The position numbers and the translations under genes are program-made. From Ignavibacteriota bacterium (GTDB lineage Bacteria; Bacteroidota; Ignavibacteria; UBA10030; SZUA-254): a DNA stretch of 59,972 nt. The DNA is taken from assembly GCA_025358305.1 (NCBI GenBank), contig JANYJZ010000024.1, positions 1 to 59,972 of the forward strand. Direction: 5' to 3'. Under the pieces are notes generated by a model. The model had not been told where the DNA came from. It ran no database searches and saw nothing but the letters and a program-made list of their open reading frames with translations. Positions 26,614-34,504 of the stretch are shown here, piece after piece (position 1 is the first letter of the stretch; each line of letters begins with the position of its first letter).

Positions 26614-26648
26614 AAGGGTGGCTCTCCCGGGCCACCCTTTAATTTTTT
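26614..26648 (+). terminator. Intrinsic terminator after the cupin gene
   Basis: Stem AAGGGTGGC (26614-26622) with GCCACCCTT (26631-26639), an 8-nt loop, then TAATTTTTT. It ends the lipoprotein/ABC/cupin unit. Confidence 0.85.
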
Positions 26649-26754
26649 GGTTCTTTCCCATACTTCCGTTGTAATCCCACAGGTTCAAAAGGATCTCCCG
26701 CTCTAAAGGGATTTCTGAGTCAATTCCAATCGAAACAGGGGAGAAAGGTGCGAC

Positions 26755-28167
26755 TTAGCGCCTGCCGAACCTGCCGACGGCCCAACATGTTAGGCTGACG
26801 GCAAGACCTGGGTACATCGGCTCGATGCCGAGGGGATACGAGGAATTGCCGCCCGCGTACGTCCCGGCGATGAGCCAGCCGAGCGAGACAAGCCAGCCGA
26901 AGGCCATGGCGCCGAATGCGTAGTGCGGGGCGATCGTCAGGCGCGGGAAGTACGATGCCATGAGGGGAACCAGGAGTCCGGGGATGACAACGGTCCCGAT
27001 CGTATACCACATCTGAATGACGCTCGGCATCCAGAGGGCAAGTGCGACCGAAAAACAGAACGATACGACGAGCCCGATGTTGATCATGCGCTTGACGGGG
27101 AGACCCGAGAACCTCTGCTGACTGTCGCGCCCGCCCGGACCCGTGAGCCGCAGGTAGATGTCGCGTCCAAGCGTCTGCGCGGAGACGAACGCAAGCGTAT
27201 TCAGCGTCGACATGATCGTCGCGAGCATCCCGCAGTAGAAGAGCCCCTTCGCCACCGGCGGCAGCACCGCCTCGGCGAGCATCGGATACGCCGTGAGTGG
27301 CTGGGCGAGGCCGGGGAGTGCGGCGCGCGCGTAGAGCCCTGCGGTCGCCGTCATGGCGTCGAAGATGAACCAGAAGATGATGGACACGAAGATCCCGTTC
27401 CGGGCGGTCTTCCCGTCCTGTGCGGCATAGCATCGCTGATGGAACGCCGGATCGACGAGCGTCCAGAGCGCGATGAAGAACCAGACGAGGATGAACTGCA
27501 CGGAATTGCCCCCGTGCCACGTGAGGTGGAGGGGCGGGAGGGACGAGCGCAGGAACTCCAACCCGCCGTACTGCATGTACGCGAACGGGAGGATGACGGC
27601 GAAGCCGAGGAACATGACGAAGAACTCGAATACGTCCGTCTGGACATCCGACCGAAAGCCCCCCACAAAGAGGTACGACATCGTCACCACGGCGGTCACG
27701 ACGATGGAGAGGAGCAGGCTCCAGCCGAAGAGCATCTGGAGGAAGATGCTCAGCATGAGGATGTACGGCGCCGGCGTCATGAGGATGAATGTGAGGAATG
27801 CGCCGAGAAGGGCGGTCTTCCGGTCATAGCTCGCTTCGAGCTTGTCGGGGATCGTGAAGAGGTTCGTTGCACGGACCCTGCCGGCAAGGAAGAACGCGAA
27901 CACGGCGGCGAAGATGTAGTACGGGACTCCTTGGATGACCCAGTTCGAGATGCCGTAGCGGTAGGAGAATTCTCCCACGCCGAGAATGCCGCCGTACCAG
28001 GTCGAGACGAGCGTCATGACGAAGATCGGGAGCGTGAGTGTGCGTCCGGCCAGGAGAAAGTCGTCCTCGCCGCCGGTGGCGCCCTTCGCGGAGCGGAACC
28101 CGACGACCAGGACGGCGCCGAAGTAGAGGACGAGGAGGGCGATATCCGGGAGTGCGAGGTGGATCAT
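26755..28167 (-). CDS. SSS-family sodium:solute symporter, probable thiamine permease
   Basis: A 470-aa polytopic protein with about 13 helices, the fold size of the solute:sodium symporter family. The TM1 region (residues 4-30, ending GFRSAKGATGGEDDFLLAGRTL) and STWYGGILGVGEFSYRYGI are SSS signatures. It is the last gene of a TPP-riboswitch operon with a TonB receptor and thiamine pyrophosphokinase, and its ATG overlaps the kinase stop (ATGA). This context points to thiamine (or a precursor) uptake across the inner membrane; SSS-type 'ThiV' permeases have been predicted as thiamine transporters by comparative genomics. The substrate is inferred from context only. Confidence 0.88.
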   Translation of the reverse strand: MIHLALPDIALLVLYFGAVLVVGFRSAKGATGGEDDFLLAGRTLTLPIFVMTLVSTWYGGILGVGEFSYRYGISNWVIQGVPYYIFAAVFAFFLAGRVRATNLFTIPDKLEASYDRKTALLGAFLTFILMTPAPYILMLSIFLQMLFGWSLLLSIVVTAVVTMSYLFVGGFRSDVQTDVFEFFVMFLGFAVILPFAYMQYGGLEFLRSSLPPLHLTWHGGNSVQFILVWFFIALWTLVDPAFHQRCYAAQDGKTARNGIFVSIIFWFIFDAMTATAGLYARAALPGLAQPLTAYPMLAEAVLPPVAKGLFYCGMLATIMSTLNTLAFVSAQTLGRDIYLRLTGPGGRDSQQRFSGLPVKRMINIGLVVSFCFSVALALWMPSVIQMWYTIGTVVIPGLLVPLMASYFPRLTIAPHYAFGAMAFGWLVSLGWLIAGTYAGGNSSYPLGIEPMYPGLAVSLTCWAVGRFGRR

Positions 28168-28796
28168 GCGCGCCGGGAGAGGTGCCTTCGGTAGACGAGG
28201 AGCGTGCCCGTCCGAACGCTCACAATGACCGCCCGGCCGGTCGCCCGGTTGCTCGTGCCTTCGCGCACGCCGAGTTCGAGCGCGCCGTTCCGCAGAGGGT
28301 AGAGGAGGTTCTTCGTGGTCACCCCCGTGCACCGTTCCAGCGGAATGAGGGATATGAGCTCCCGCTTCCGCGTCTGGAGAGAGATCCGCTTTCCCACCAT
28401 GGAGAGCTCGCCGTCGTCGTCGATGAACGTGAGGGCGCAGCGGTAGCCGAACTTCTTGAAACATCCGAGGTTCCCGGCGGTGTGATCGATCCTTCCTCCG
28501 GTGGCCCCGAGGACGTCGATGGAGGAGCATCGACGCCGGAGGCAGTAGCGGATGGCCTTTTCAAGATCGGTGCTGTTCTGGTCCGCGATCCGGAGCGTCG
28601 TCACGCCTGAGAAACGCTTTCGCACCGATGGCCGTATCGAATCGAGGTCCCCGAGAATGACGTCCGGCCGGAGCGCAAGGCGCCCGGCGTGGTTCGCGCC
28701 GCCGTCGGCGCAGACAACGAGGTCCGCTCGGCCGGCGATCCGCCGTGCGAGCGTTCTGGACGGGGGAACCCCGTTGGCGAAGATGAGGGCGTTCAC
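28164..28796 (-). CDS. thiN: Thiamine pyrophosphokinase
   Basis: A 210-aa enzyme that makes thiamine diphosphate from thiamine and ATP. The catalytic N-terminal domain has CADGGANH (about residue 33), PDVILGDLDSI (the GDxDS metal/ATP motif) and QNSTDLEKAI (DxxDxE-type motif), followed by LGATGGRIDHTAGNL. The C-terminal thiamine-binding beta domain has ISLIPLERCTGVTTKNLLYPL and TSNRATG, matching the ISLIP...GLkYpL...SN pattern of TPK. It overlaps the receptor gene and the symporter gene by 4 nt each, so all three are coupled. Its product is the ligand of the riboswitch upstream, closing a feedback loop. Confidence 0.95.
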   Translation of the reverse strand: MNALIFANGVPPSRTLARRIAGRADLVVCADGGANHAGRLALRPDVILGDLDSIRPSVRKRFSGVTTLRIADQNSTDLEKAIRYCLRRRCSSIDVLGATGGRIDHTAGNLGCFKKFGYRCALTFIDDDGELSMVGKRISLQTRKRELISLIPLERCTGVTTKNLLYPLRNGALELGVREGTSNRATGRAVIVSVRTGTLLVYRRHLSRRA

Positions 28797-31057
28797 AGGT
28801 GCACCGTCAAGCCGACGAGGTAGCTCCGCTCCGCCGCGGGGAAGAAGGCGGTCCCTTCGCCGCTCATGAAGTAGAGCGAGTTCAGGACGTTCCGGACCTC
28901 GCCCCGAAGCGTCAGCTCCGTTGTGCCGAACGGGGGAAGCGCGACGGACCCCGTCGCGTCGAGGACCGTGTAGGCGTCGTTCCGGCGCCCGTCGTTATTC
29001 GTGTTGTCGGTGTGGAACGCGCCGACATGCTTCAGGAGGACCGATCCGGCGCAGTCCCCGGAGCTGTACGTCAGCCGCAGGTTGCCGAGGAAGTCGGGGA
29101 ATCCCGCGATCGGATTGCCGTCAAGGGCGACAGGGACGCCGTTATCGTCGAGGACGGTGTACCGGATGAGCCTGTTGTGGGAAAAGGCGGCGTTGCCGCC
29201 GAGGGTGAGCGAGTTGGTCAGACGGACCTCTCCGTCGAACTCCACCCCCGCGTGCCGGGTATGCTCGGCGTTGCCGGTGACCGGCTGGCCGAAGATGTCC
29301 ACCTGGCCGCTCTTGACGAGTTCGTTGAAGAACTCCATCCAGAAGGCGCTGACGTTGAGCCTCGCGCCGTTCGCGCGCCACCCGGTCCCCGCCTCGAGGT
29401 CGAGGAGCCGCTCCGGCTTGGCCAACGGCCGGTCGAACCGGTACCGAACGGCGCCTCCGGCCGTGTCGGCCTCAAACTGCGGCGTCGCCCCGAAGTACGA
29501 GTCCTCGGCCGCGTAGAGGTTCCGGAGCGTCGGCTCCCGGGAGGTGTACGCCCCCGAGAAGTAGGCGTGCCACGCCTCGTCGATGTTATAGTTGAGGCCG
29601 ATTCTCGGGTTCACGAAGAAGTAATCGAGGCTGAAGTTGTTCCCCAGGAACTTCTCGGCGCGGATCGCGTAGCGGTTCCGGACGGCCTGAACATCGGTCA
29701 TGAGCGTCAGATTTGGGGTCAGTTCGCGCATGTTGTGCGCGAAGACGGAAAAGATGTCCCTCGCCCCTTCGTACTCGTAGAAGTGGTAGTCGGGATCGAA
29801 GTTCTGCGGGAGCGCTTCCGCGTACTGGATCTTCCCCCAGTGGGTCGAGCGGTGGACGCGGAGTTCCACGCCGAGCGTGAGCGTGTTGTCCTCTCCGCGA
29901 AGTTCGACGCGGGGGAGCCAGCCCCACTGGCGGTTGCCGACAAAGGCCCGGACGAGCGTGTTGGCGGGGTTCTGCGATGCGGGGATGCCGTAGGCCGAAC
30001 CGAGCCGGAGGAGCGACGTGTCCGCCCAGGAGGCGTCGTAATCAAAGTACCCTTCGCCGGTGTAGTAGAAGAGCGTCTGCGAGAGCGTCGCCGTCGCGCT
30101 CACTCGCCACTCTTGCATGAATTCGTAATGCGGCTGGGCGAATGACTCCGTCTCCTGGGTACGGCGCCGCTGTGCGGACTGGTACCCCGTCCCTGCGGAA
30201 TCGGTCTCCCATGCGGAGAGGTTTTGCCGGCGCAGGTCCGGGTCCCCGTTGACGAACTTCGGCAGACCTTCGTAGGCGAGGCCGTCAGTGATCGGTCCTC
30301 CGAAGAGGTGGAACCGGAGCGTCATGTCCTTGTAGATCCGGACGCCGCCGAGGAAGTAGGAGTCCATCGCGACCCAGGAGTTGTCGCGGTAGCCTTCGCT
30401 CAGGGTCCGGCCCAGCTTGCCGTAGAGCATGTACGCGCCGTCGATGAGACCCGAATTGATCGTCGCGGTGTACCTCCTCGTGGCGAGCGCCACACTCGGA
30501 TGGAGGCCGCCGCGTTCCTGGAAGCCGAACATCGATTCGAGTGCGATTCCCTTGGGCCGGGCGAACGGGTTCGTGACCAGGTTGATCGACCCTCCGATCG
30601 CCGGGGGGCCGTAGAAGGCGCTTCCTGCGCCGCGCTGGACCTGCATCTGCTCGGTGCTCGACATGAGGTCCGGGAAGTCGATCCAGTAGACGTTGTGGTC
30701 CTCCGGGTCGTTTTGCGGGACGCCGTTGACCATGACGGAAAGCCTCCGCTGGTCGAACCCCCGCAGAGTGACATAGTTGTATCCGATCGCGTTCCCGTTC
30801 TCGGAGTAAAAGGTCATCGATGGGAGTTCGGAGAGGGCGGCGGGGATGTCCTGCACGGAATAATGCAGCCGGAGCTCCTCAGCGCCGAGGTTGGAGAACG
30901 TCGCGGGCGTCGAACGCTCGGTCGCGAGCGTCGGATTGACGATCATCGGTGCGAGGATATAGACGGTGTCCCGTAGGGCGGTCGTGTCGGTTTGAGCGGC
31001 GGCACTGCCGCCAAGGGCCATCATGGCCAGCGCAATTCGAAGCAGGGAGGGTCTCAT
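28793..31057 (-). CDS. TonB-dependent outer-membrane receptor, probable thiamine importer
   Basis: The protein has 754 residues: signal peptide MRPSLLRIALAMMALGGSAAAQ, a plug domain from about residue 45 to 165 (GYNYVTLRGFDQRRLSVMVNG, QVQRGAGSAFYGPPAIGGSINLVT) and a beta barrel ending in a C-terminal aromatic strand (YLVGLTVHL). It lacks the CarboxypepD_reg N-terminal extension common in Bacteroidota glycan receptors. ATG 31057 has a GAAGG 8 nt upstream; the ORF can extend nine codons further into the terminator hairpin, which is unlikely. The TPP riboswitch ahead of it suggests it imports thiamine or a thiamine compound. The substrate is inferred. Confidence 0.92.
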   Translation of the reverse strand: MRPSLLRIALAMMALGGSAAAQTDTTALRDTVYILAPMIVNPTLATERSTPATFSNLGAEELRLHYSVQDIPAALSELPSMTFYSENGNAIGYNYVTLRGFDQRRLSVMVNGVPQNDPEDHNVYWIDFPDLMSSTEQMQVQRGAGSAFYGPPAIGGSINLVTNPFARPKGIALESMFGFQERGGLHPSVALATRRYTATINSGLIDGAYMLYGKLGRTLSEGYRDNSWVAMDSYFLGGVRIYKDMTLRFHLFGGPITDGLAYEGLPKFVNGDPDLRRQNLSAWETDSAGTGYQSAQRRRTQETESFAQPHYEFMQEWRVSATATLSQTLFYYTGEGYFDYDASWADTSLLRLGSAYGIPASQNPANTLVRAFVGNRQWGWLPRVELRGEDNTLTLGVELRVHRSTHWGKIQYAEALPQNFDPDYHFYEYEGARDIFSVFAHNMRELTPNLTLMTDVQAVRNRYAIRAEKFLGNNFSLDYFFVNPRIGLNYNIDEAWHAYFSGAYTSREPTLRNLYAAEDSYFGATPQFEADTAGGAVRYRFDRPLAKPERLLDLEAGTGWRANGARLNVSAFWMEFFNELVKSGQVDIFGQPVTGNAEHTRHAGVEFDGEVRLTNSLTLGGNAAFSHNRLIRYTVLDDNGVPVALDGNPIAGFPDFLGNLRLTYSSGDCAGSVLLKHVGAFHTDNTNNDGRRNDAYTVLDATGSVALPPFGTTELTLRGEVRNVLNSLYFMSGEGTAFFPAAERSYLVGLTVHL

Positions 31058-31081
31058 CGTTTCAGCCTTCACAAAAACGCA

Positions 31082-31120
31082 CATGCCGTTTCCTGACCTG
31101 AGGGATCAGAAAACGGCATG
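31082..31120 (-). terminator. Riboswitch expression-platform hairpin (intrinsic terminator)
   Basis: On the minus strand the 15-nt arms (31120-31106 and 31096-31082) pair with one G-U wobble around a 9-nt loop. The T-tract TTTTT follows about 4 nt after the stem. It lies between the TPP aptamer and the receptor start codon, so ligand-bound RNA would end here and spare the operon. The 4-nt offset of the T-tract weakens the call slightly. Confidence 0.7.
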
Positions 31121-31129
31121 AACATATCG

Positions 31130-31220
31130 TGCACCATTTCCCTACGCTGGTACTAACCAGGTCAGGTTCATAAGGGTATGCTCTCAGTCCCGCTGTTTGT
31201 TCGGGACACCCCTAACGGTT
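31130..31220 (-). promoter_or_regulatory. TPP riboswitch (THI element)
   Basis: On the minus strand the conserved thiamine-pyrophosphate aptamer can be read: AGGGGTG start, CTGAGA (31187-31182), ACCCTTATGAACCTGA with ACCTGA (31167-31162), and GCGTAGGGAA near 31146. The P3 arm is CCCG/CGGG-like (GTCCCGAACAAACAGCGGGAC). It begins only a few nt after the predicted transcription start and is followed by a terminator hairpin, so TPP is expected to switch off the thiamine uptake operon. Confidence 0.93.
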
Positions 31221-31228
31221 GAACAGGT

Positions 31229-31260
31229 GCAATATAGCGGTCGGAGCGTTGGAATGCAAA
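31229..31260 (-). promoter_or_regulatory. Promoter of the thiamine operon
   Basis: Minus-strand TTTG (31260-31257), 20 nt, TATATTGC (31236-31229). Transcription would begin near 31222, just ahead of the aptamer, giving a leader of about 165 nt. Confidence 0.75.
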
Positions 31261-31333
31261 CCTCAAGCGCGGTCACACCGAAAACCGCCCTGCGGCGCCC
31301 AGAAATGACGAGATCCGGAGTGAGAACTTTTTC

Positions 31334-31365
31334 GTTGCTCCGAATACGGAATATTTGTATATTAT
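31334..31365 (+). promoter_or_regulatory. Promoter of rpsT
   Basis: GTTG (31334-31337), 20 nt, TATATTAT (31358-31365). It is divergent from the thiamine operon promoter about 75 nt away. Confidence 0.7.
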
Positions 31366-31406
31366 TGCACGTTTTTTTTCACCCAATTTTGAAGGAATTT
31401 GAGGTA

Positions 31407-31661
31407 ATGGCACAGCATCTCTCCGCGGAACGTCAAGCGCGCAAGTCCGTCAAGCACCGCACACGCAACCGGGCGTACATGTCCAAGATGAAGACCTCCA
31501 TCAAGAAGGTCCGGGCGATGAAGGAAAAAGAGAAGGCGTCAGTGGAATTGAAGCAGCTCATGAAGCTGCTCGATCAGCTTGCCTCGAAGGGGATGATCCA
31601 CAAGAACAACGCGGCGAACAAGAAGTCGAGCCTTACGAAGTATGTGAACTCGTTGAAGTAA
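31407..31661 (+). CDS. rpsT: Ribosomal protein bS20
   Basis: An 84-aa, very basic protein. MAQHLSAERQARKSVKHRTRNR is the S20 N-terminus that binds 16S rRNA, followed by SKMKTSIKKVRA and the C-terminal NNAANKKSSLTKYVNSLK, given here only in part as IHKNNAANKKSSLTK. The length is within the normal 80-90 range. ATG 31407 was taken over an upstream frame start. GAGG lies 3 nt ahead and GAAGG 12 nt ahead. It is a single-gene unit with its own promoter and a strong terminator. Confidence 0.96.
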   Translation: MAQHLSAERQARKSVKHRTRNRAYMSKMKTSIKKVRAMKEKEKASVELKQLMKLLDQLASKGMIHKNNAANKKSSLTKYVNSLK

Positions 31662-31687
31662 GACGAGGGAGTCTGTTTTGGGACACG

Positions 31688-31723
31688 ATCCCTGTCAGGA
31701 GTAAGTTCCTGACAGGGATTTTT
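31688..31723 (+). terminator. Intrinsic terminator after rpsT
   Basis: A perfect 12-13 bp stem (ATCCCTGTCAGGA, 31688-31700, with TCCTGACAGGGAT, 31707-31719), loop GTAAGT, then TTTTT. Its 3' end touches the stop of the convergent TPR gene. Confidence 0.92.
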
Positions 31724-32396
31724 ATTTGCTGACGGCGATCTTCTGCTGGTTGAGCTTCGCCTGGAGCGCCTGCTCCAGTTCGGAGATCCGCAGGTCGCAT
31801 TCCGCGCTCATCTGCGGCCGATGATTCTTCAGCATCGTATAGGTGATGATCGCTTCGCCGTACTCTCCCTGCATCGCGTAGATCTCCGCAAGCGTCTTGC
31901 TCACGATGCGTCCGTCCTCGATACGGCCTGCGAAGGACGGGGACGGGCGTGCGGCGGGTATGACGGGAAGGGGAGGCGCTTCCGGCGGTCCGACCCCGGA
32001 AGCCGGTTCGGCCACCTCTGTAACGACCGCTTCAGCAATATCCTCGGCGAGTGCGGGAGATGCGATGGCGGGTATCGTGACCCGACGGCGGACATGCTCT
32101 TCCCACTCTACTTCGAGCTCGAGGAGATGGTCGACCTCTGGAAGGGCCGATGCGGCGATGCGCAGATGTTCGATCGCCTCGGGAAATTGCCGTCCTGCGG
32201 CGAAGCAGCGGGCGAGAATGAGGTGCGCGGTGGGGTAGGAGGGGTACTTTTCCAAGCCGGAGAGGAGGAGTTCCTTCGCGGCCTCGGTCCTTCCGTCACG
32301 CAGGTAGGCGTCCGCCAGCCTCGCGAAGAGGGGCGAGAAAGGTCTGCGGGCGAGTTTCTGCTCTATCTGTTCAGTGTCCACGCGCGAGGCCGTCAA
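31722..32396 (-). CDS. TPR-repeat protein
   Basis: A 224-aa protein. Residues 10-90 contain two or three TPR units (LFARLADAYLRDGRTEAAKELLLSGLEKYP; AHLILARCFAAGRQFPEAIEHL). A proline/alanine-rich stretch (about 110-160) links to a final TPR (ISKTLAEIYAMQGEYGEAIITY) and a helical end. It has no signal peptide. The TTG start overlaps the stop of the GT2 gene as TTGA, suggesting coupling. It may help assemble the synthase complex; that is inference. Confidence 0.78.
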   Translation of the reverse strand: MTASRVDTEQIEQKLARRPFSPLFARLADAYLRDGRTEAAKELLLSGLEKYPSYPTAHLILARCFAAGRQFPEAIEHLRIAASALPEVDHLLELEVEWEEHVRRRVTIPAIASPALAEDIAEAVVTEVAEPASGVGPPEAPPLPVIPAARPSPSFAGRIEDGRIVSKTLAEIYAMQGEYGEAIITYTMLKNHRPQMSAECDLRISELEQALQAKLNQQKIAVSK

Positions 32397-33961
32397 TCGA
32401 CAAGGACCGGTTCGGGGAGGACTTCCTCGGCCACAACGGGAATGGCGACGGGGATCGGCTCAAAGAGCACCGGCGCGGGAACCGGCTCGTCGGCCGCCGA
32501 GGGCCGCCGGGCGAGCCATGCATGCTTGATCGAAAGCCATGCGACGATGCCGAAGCCCATCGAAAAGAGCATCTGGAAGGGGACCGCGGCGAGCTCGAGA
32601 TAGTAGATCGACGCCGCGACGCCGAATATGCAGTAGAGCGCGAGTATGCACTCGATGATGACCGTGTAGTCGAATTTCTTGAAGACGTACTTTTTGTCGA
32701 GCCAGCTGTCCTTCCGGTTGACGACGGAATACTTGGGCGTGCGGACGAACTCCGATTTCTTCTTCAGGAGCCCTTCGATGACCGCCTTCGTGTTGTTGAC
32801 GGCGAACCCCATGCTCCCGGCCATGAAGAGGGGGAAGAGGAGCATGCGGCGCTGCCAGTCATGGTAGACGTCCTTCTGCGAATAGAGGTAGAAGAGGAAC
32901 GAGCCGATGAAGGCGAATGCGAAGACGGACATGACGGAAAAATAGTTCTCGTAGCCGCCCTGGTGCTTGATGAAGATCAACGGCACGTTGAGGATGGCCG
33001 CCGCGAGGATGAACGGGAATACGATGTTGTTCGACAGATGGAACGTCGCGTGGATCTTCTTCTCCAGGGGAAGCGAGGAGCGCCAGACTCGGGGGAGAAT
33101 CTTGCGGGCGGTCTCGATCGCCCCTTTCGTCCAACGGAACTGTTGGGACTTCAGCGCATTGATCTCCGAGGGGAGTTCGGCGGGGGAGGTCACGTCGTTG
33201 AGAAACTTGAACTTCCATCCCTTGAGCTGCGCGCGGTAGCTCAGGTCGAGGTCCTCGGTGAGCGTGTCCGACTCCCAGTTGCCGGCATCGTAGATGCACG
33301 ACTTGCGCCAGATGCCACCGGTGCCGTTGAAGTTGATGAAGAATCCCGCCTTGTTCCGGACGTTCTGCTCGATGACGAAGTGGCCGTCGAGCGCCATGGC
33401 CTGGACCCTCGTGAGGAACGAGTAGTCGCTGTTGAGATGCTCCCAGCGCGTCTGGACGAGGCCGATCTTCTCGTCGGTGAAGAAGTAGGGGAGAGTGTCC
33501 ATGAGGAACCGGGACTTCGGCACGAAGTCGGCGTCGAAGATCGCCACGAACTCTCCGCGCGCGGTGACGAGCCCTTCCTTCAGCGCCCCCGCCTTGTAGC
33601 CGTTGCGGTTCGTCCGGCGGACGTGCTTGATGTCGAACCCGAGGCTCCGGAAGTGCGCCACGCGGGCCGCGACGATGCCGACCGTCTCGTCAGTCGAATC
33701 GTCGAGGACCTGGATCTCGAGCTTGTCCTTCGGATACTCGATCCCGCAGGTCGCGTCGATCACCCGCTCGATGACGTAATATTCGTTGTAGAGCGGAAGC
33801 TGTATTGTCACGACCGGGAAGTTCTTGAGCTCGCCGGCCCCCGCGGGCTTGCGTCCGCGGTGCTTCATGTAGTAATAGATCATGACGAAGCCGCTCGACC
33901 CGAACACGAACAGGATGGTGAGGGAGGTGAAGTATGCGCCGATGATGAAGTCTTGCATCAC
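32393..33961 (-). CDS. GT2-family membrane glycosyltransferase (cellulose-synthase-like)
   Basis: A 522-aa processive-type glycosyltransferase. An N-terminal membrane helix (about residues 6-30) is followed by the GT2 domain: QLPLYNEYYVIERVIDA, VLDDSTDET (first D motif), FDADFVPKSRFL (DxD), TEDLDLSYR (catalytic D) and QQFRW (QxxRW). Four to five C-terminal helices make the translocation channel. The last 35 residues are a proline/valine-rich tail without charge pattern typical of PilZ or other known domains. The arrangement resembles CslA-type mannan or glucomannan synthases; the product cannot be predicted. It starts 30 nt after lptE in the miaB operon. Confidence 0.9.
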   Translation of the reverse strand: MMQDFIIGAYFTSLTILFVFGSSGFVMIYYYMKHRGRKPAGAGELKNFPVVTIQLPLYNEYYVIERVIDATCGIEYPKDKLEIQVLDDSTDETVGIVAARVAHFRSLGFDIKHVRRTNRNGYKAGALKEGLVTARGEFVAIFDADFVPKSRFLMDTLPYFFTDEKIGLVQTRWEHLNSDYSFLTRVQAMALDGHFVIEQNVRNKAGFFINFNGTGGIWRKSCIYDAGNWESDTLTEDLDLSYRAQLKGWKFKFLNDVTSPAELPSEINALKSQQFRWTKGAIETARKILPRVWRSSLPLEKKIHATFHLSNNIVFPFILAAAILNVPLIFIKHQGGYENYFSVMSVFAFAFIGSFLFYLYSQKDVYHDWQRRMLLFPLFMAGSMGFAVNNTKAVIEGLLKKKSEFVRTPKYSVVNRKDSWLDKKYVFKKFDYTVIIECILALYCIFGVAASIYYLELAAVPFQMLFSMGFGIVAWLSIKHAWLARRPSAADEPVPAPVLFEPIPVAIPVVAEEVLPEPVLVD

Positions 33962-33991
33962 TGATGAGTCCTTATGAGATACCTTGACGTA

Positions 33992-34504
33992 TTACCATCC
34001 CGAAACGGTCTCGAGGAGGATGTCCTCCGCGATCTTGCCGAGGGCGGCGTCGATGGCAGCCTGCCGCTGCTCAGGACCGCCGCTGATGTCGTAATCTCCC
34101 CATTCGGAATACTGCTTTTCGAACACCTTCTTCTTCAATTTCATGTCCTGGAACGCGACCTTGGCCGCGATCGTCACCCGGTTTCGCGTCACGGTTTCGC
34201 CCGCGTTGATGACATTCGGCTGCGATGACATCGAGACGATCGTCCCCTCGATCATCGAATCCGCGTGCGTCCGATCCGCGAGCTGGAGGCTGTTGTCCTG
34301 GCGGAAGCGGTCGATGAGCTTGTTCGTGAGCTGCTCGCGCAGCCCGGGCTCGCCCGACCCGCTCTGGTCGTCGAACAGCGGGACCGCGATCGTCTTCAGG
34401 TGCGCCGGCACCGACGAGCCCGTGAACGAATAGGGGCAGCCGGAGCAGCCCGAAAGTCCCGCCAGGACGAGAACGACGAGGAGGGCGCGCCATACCCGCC
34501 TCAT
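33992..34504 (-). CDS. lptE: LptE-family LPS-assembly lipoprotein
   Basis: A 170-aa protein with a lipoprotein signal peptide (lipobox LSGC, Cys about 20) and the start of the mature domain PYSFTGSSVPAHLKTIAVP, the signature of FCB-group LptE (secretin-like YSFTG pattern). LptE plugs the LptD barrel in the outer membrane during LPS insertion. Its ATG overlaps the sigma54 activator stop (ATGA). The neighbourhood of miaB, sigma54 activator and lptE recurs in Bacteroidota-type genomes, which supports the call. No lptD is visible in the window. Confidence 0.85.
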   Translation of the reverse strand: MRRVWRALLVVLVLAGLSGCSGCPYSFTGSSVPAHLKTIAVPLFDDQSGSGEPGLREQLTNKLIDRFRQDNSLQLADRTHADSMIEGTIVSMSSQPNVINAGETVTRNRVTIAAKVAFQDMKLKKKVFEKQYSEWGDYDISGGPEQRQAAIDAALGKIAEDILLETVSGW

